The position numbers were made by a program, and so were the translations under genes. Below, piece by piece: positions 14,760-16,093 of a stretch of DNA of 16,093 nucleotides. Position 1 is the stretch's first letter. Each line of letters begins with the position of its first letter. Under the pieces are notes generated by a model. The model was not told the origin of the DNA and did no database searches. It saw nothing but the letters and a program-made list of their open reading frames with translations. The DNA is from CAZOHN01 sp964579325 (GTDB lineage Bacteria; Pseudomonadota; Alphaproteobacteria; Rhodobacterales; Rhodobacteraceae): NCBI GenBank assembly GCA_964579325.1, contig CAZOHN010000066.1, positions 1 to 16,093 of the forward strand, written 5' to 3'.

Positions 14760-16068
14760 CGCGTTCGTGATCGCGCTTGCTGCCGGTGCCGCCTGGTCCG
14801 GAGACCTTCCCGATCCGGTCGCCGATGCCGATTTCCGACCAGTAGATATGGCCGAGGCCAAGCTGGGCCGTCTGCTGTTCTGGGACCCGATCCTGTCGGG
14901 CAATCGCAACATATCGTGCGGGACATGCCATCATCCGAAGTTCGGAACCTCCGACGGGCTGTCGCTTGGCATCGGCGAAGGCGGCAAGGGCCTTGGCCCC
15001 GACCGTACGGCCGACCCGGAGAACCTGCCCGAGCAGCGCATTCCCCGCAACGCCCCGGCCCTCTTCAACCTCGGTGCCCACGAGTTCACCGTGATGTTCC
15101 ACGATGGCCGGATCGAGGCGGACCCGACGCGACCGTCAGGGCTGCGGACGCCGCTCGAGGACGAGATGGTGACAGGCTTCGTGTCGCTCCTTTCGGCGCA
15201 GACGATGTTTCCCGTCCTGTCGTCCGACGAAATGGCCGGGCACTACTCCGAGAACGAGATCTCTCGTGCCGTGCGGCAAGGTTTCATTACCGGTGAGGAT
15301 GGGGCCTGGGCGCTGATTTCGGCAAGGATAGAGACGTTTTCGGCCTACAGGCAGATGTTCGAGGCGGTTTACCCCGAGATCGCCGCAGGCCGAGAAATCC
15401 GCTTCACCGACATCTCGAATGCAATCGCCGCATTCGTGGAGTTCGAGTGGCGGTCGGACACCTCGCCGTTCGATGCCTTTCTGCGCGGAGAGGGCGCTTT
15501 GCCTCCAGAGGCCGAGGCCGGGATGAGGCTGTTCTACAGCGAGGCGGGCTGCGCCACCTGCCATGCAGGCAAGTTCCAGACCGACCACGCCTTCCATCCA
15601 ATGGCCGCACCGCAGATCGGACCGGGCAAGGCCGAACGCTTCGAGACGCACAGCCGGGACGTCGGGCGCATGCGCGTGTCGAACGACCCCGCCGATGCCT
15701 ATGCCTTCCGCACGCCATCCCTGCGCAACGTCCTCCATACGGGCCCTTGGGGCCACGCCGGCGGACATTCCGACCTCGCGGCCTTCCTGCGCGACCATGC
15801 CGACCCCGCTCGGGCGCTGACCGCGTGGGACCCCGCGCAAGCCACCCTTCCACCGCTGGAAACGCCGAAGCCCGACTTCGCCGTGATCTTAAGCCCTGTG
15901 GAGCTTGACGCGATACGCGCAGCCGTCCGGGTTACGCCCCGCGTTCTGTCGGATGACGATATCAGGGGGCTGGTCGCCTTCCTGAACAGTCTGACGGACC
16001 AAGAGGCACTCGACGGTCGCCTGGGCATTCCCGAGAGGGTCCCGAGTGGCCTGCAAGTGGACAGGTAG
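14743..16068 (+). CDS. Secreted di-haem cytochrome c peroxidase / MauG-family protein
   Basis: The 441-residue periplasmic protein has a signal peptide of ~20 residues (MKGITSAFVIALAAG) and two c-type haem sites, C59-GT-C62-H63 and C270-AT-C273-H274. This is the arrangement of bacterial di-haem peroxidases and MauG. Family motifs are LGRLLFWDPILSGNRNISC, PRNAPALFNL, MFHDGRIE and YAFRTPSLRNV. Met310 (GRMRVS) lies where the distal ligand of the C-terminal haem is found, which suggests His/Met ligation as in peroxidases rather than the His/Tyr of MauG. Residues 64-105 contain no Trp, so the inter-haem Trp of classical enzymes seems absent. The ATG at 14743 has GGAG six bases upstream and lies 17 bases inside tamB, so translation is coupled to it. 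The natural substrate may be hydrogen peroxide or a protein to be oxidised; the sequence alone does not tell. Confidence 0.93.
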   Translation: MKGITSAFVIALAAGAAWSGDLPDPVADADFRPVDMAEAKLGRLLFWDPILSGNRNISCGTCHHPKFGTSDGLSLGIGEGGKGLGPDRTADPENLPEQRIPRNAPALFNLGAHEFTVMFHDGRIEADPTRPSGLRTPLEDEMVTGFVSLLSAQTMFPVLSSDEMAGHYSENEISRAVRQGFITGEDGAWALISARIETFSAYRQMFEAVYPEIAAGREIRFTDISNAIAAFVEFEWRSDTSPFDAFLRGEGALPPEAEAGMRLFYSEAGCATCHAGKFQTDHAFHPMAAPQIGPGKAERFETHSRDVGRMRVSNDPADAYAFRTPSLRNVLHTGPWGHAGGHSDLAAFLRDHADPARALTAWDPAQATLPPLETPKPDFAVILSPVELDAIRAAVRVTPRVLSDDDIRGLVAFLNSLTDQEALDGRLGIPERVPSGLQVDR

Positions 16069-16093
16069 GGACGGTTATCGACGGTCTCTAGAG

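Noticed and set aside
13089..14912. Long minus-strand open frame of 607 codons opposite tamB
   Set aside because: It is antisense to the TamB C-terminal domain and runs across the tamB-peroxidase junction. Its composition is typical of a shadow and it has no domain.
16069..16093. Right-edge sequence ending in the palindrome CTCTAGAG
   Set aside because: An eight-base palindrome at the window end with nothing around it; too short to interpret as a terminator or operator.

Overview
The window looks like chromosomal DNA from an alphaproteobacterium, most likely of the Rhodobacteraceae/Roseobacter type. It is GC-rich and densely packed, with many overlapping start and stop codons. Its xylose ABC transporter has a single-domain ATPase of the kind common in alphaproteobacteria, and TamA, TamB and a di-haem peroxidase sit in one tight row. 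The family-level taxonomy is inferred from gene character, not demonstrated.

Left part, minus strand (1-2949). xylR encodes a ROK-family repressor with an N-terminal winged helix. Its stop codon overlaps a TTG start for a secreted FG-GAP/ASPIC-UnbV (CRTAC1-type) beta-propeller protein. After 32 bases comes the beginning of a third gene with a twin-arginine-like export signal, cut off by the window edge. The three are probably one transcription unit.

Divergent control region (2950-3188). This stretch contains no gene. It holds an AT-rich island with a TTGACA box and an imperfect palindrome (candidate xylF promoter and XylR operator), a candidate xylR promoter on the other strand, and two hairpins in the xylF leader just before a strong ribosome binding site.

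Middle, plus strand (3189-9118): xylF-xylH-xylG-xylB-xylA. This is a complete xylose uptake and isomerase-pathway operon. XylF binds xylose in the periplasm and XylH/XylG import it. XylA isomerises it to xylulose, and XylB phosphorylates that to xylulose 5-phosphate for the pentose phosphate pathway. Gaps are 1-5 bases or overlaps, except the 69 bases between xylF and xylH, which hold a strong hairpin without a T-tract. That placement fits over-production of the binding protein relative to the membrane subunits.

Right part, plus strand (9205-16068): tamA-tamB followed by a di-haem cytochrome c peroxidase/MauG-family gene. tamA (Omp85) and tamB (AsmA-like, TamB C-terminal domain) share the sequence TGATG, and the peroxidase start lies 17 bases inside the end of tamB. 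These look like one translationally coupled envelope operon with its own candidate promoter after xylA. The last 25 bases contain nothing I can name.

No tRNA, rRNA, CRISPR array, insertion sequence or phage gene was seen. The least explained parts are the exported CRTAC1 protein and its Tat-signal partner attached to the xylose regulator, and the di-haem enzyme coupled to the Tam system.
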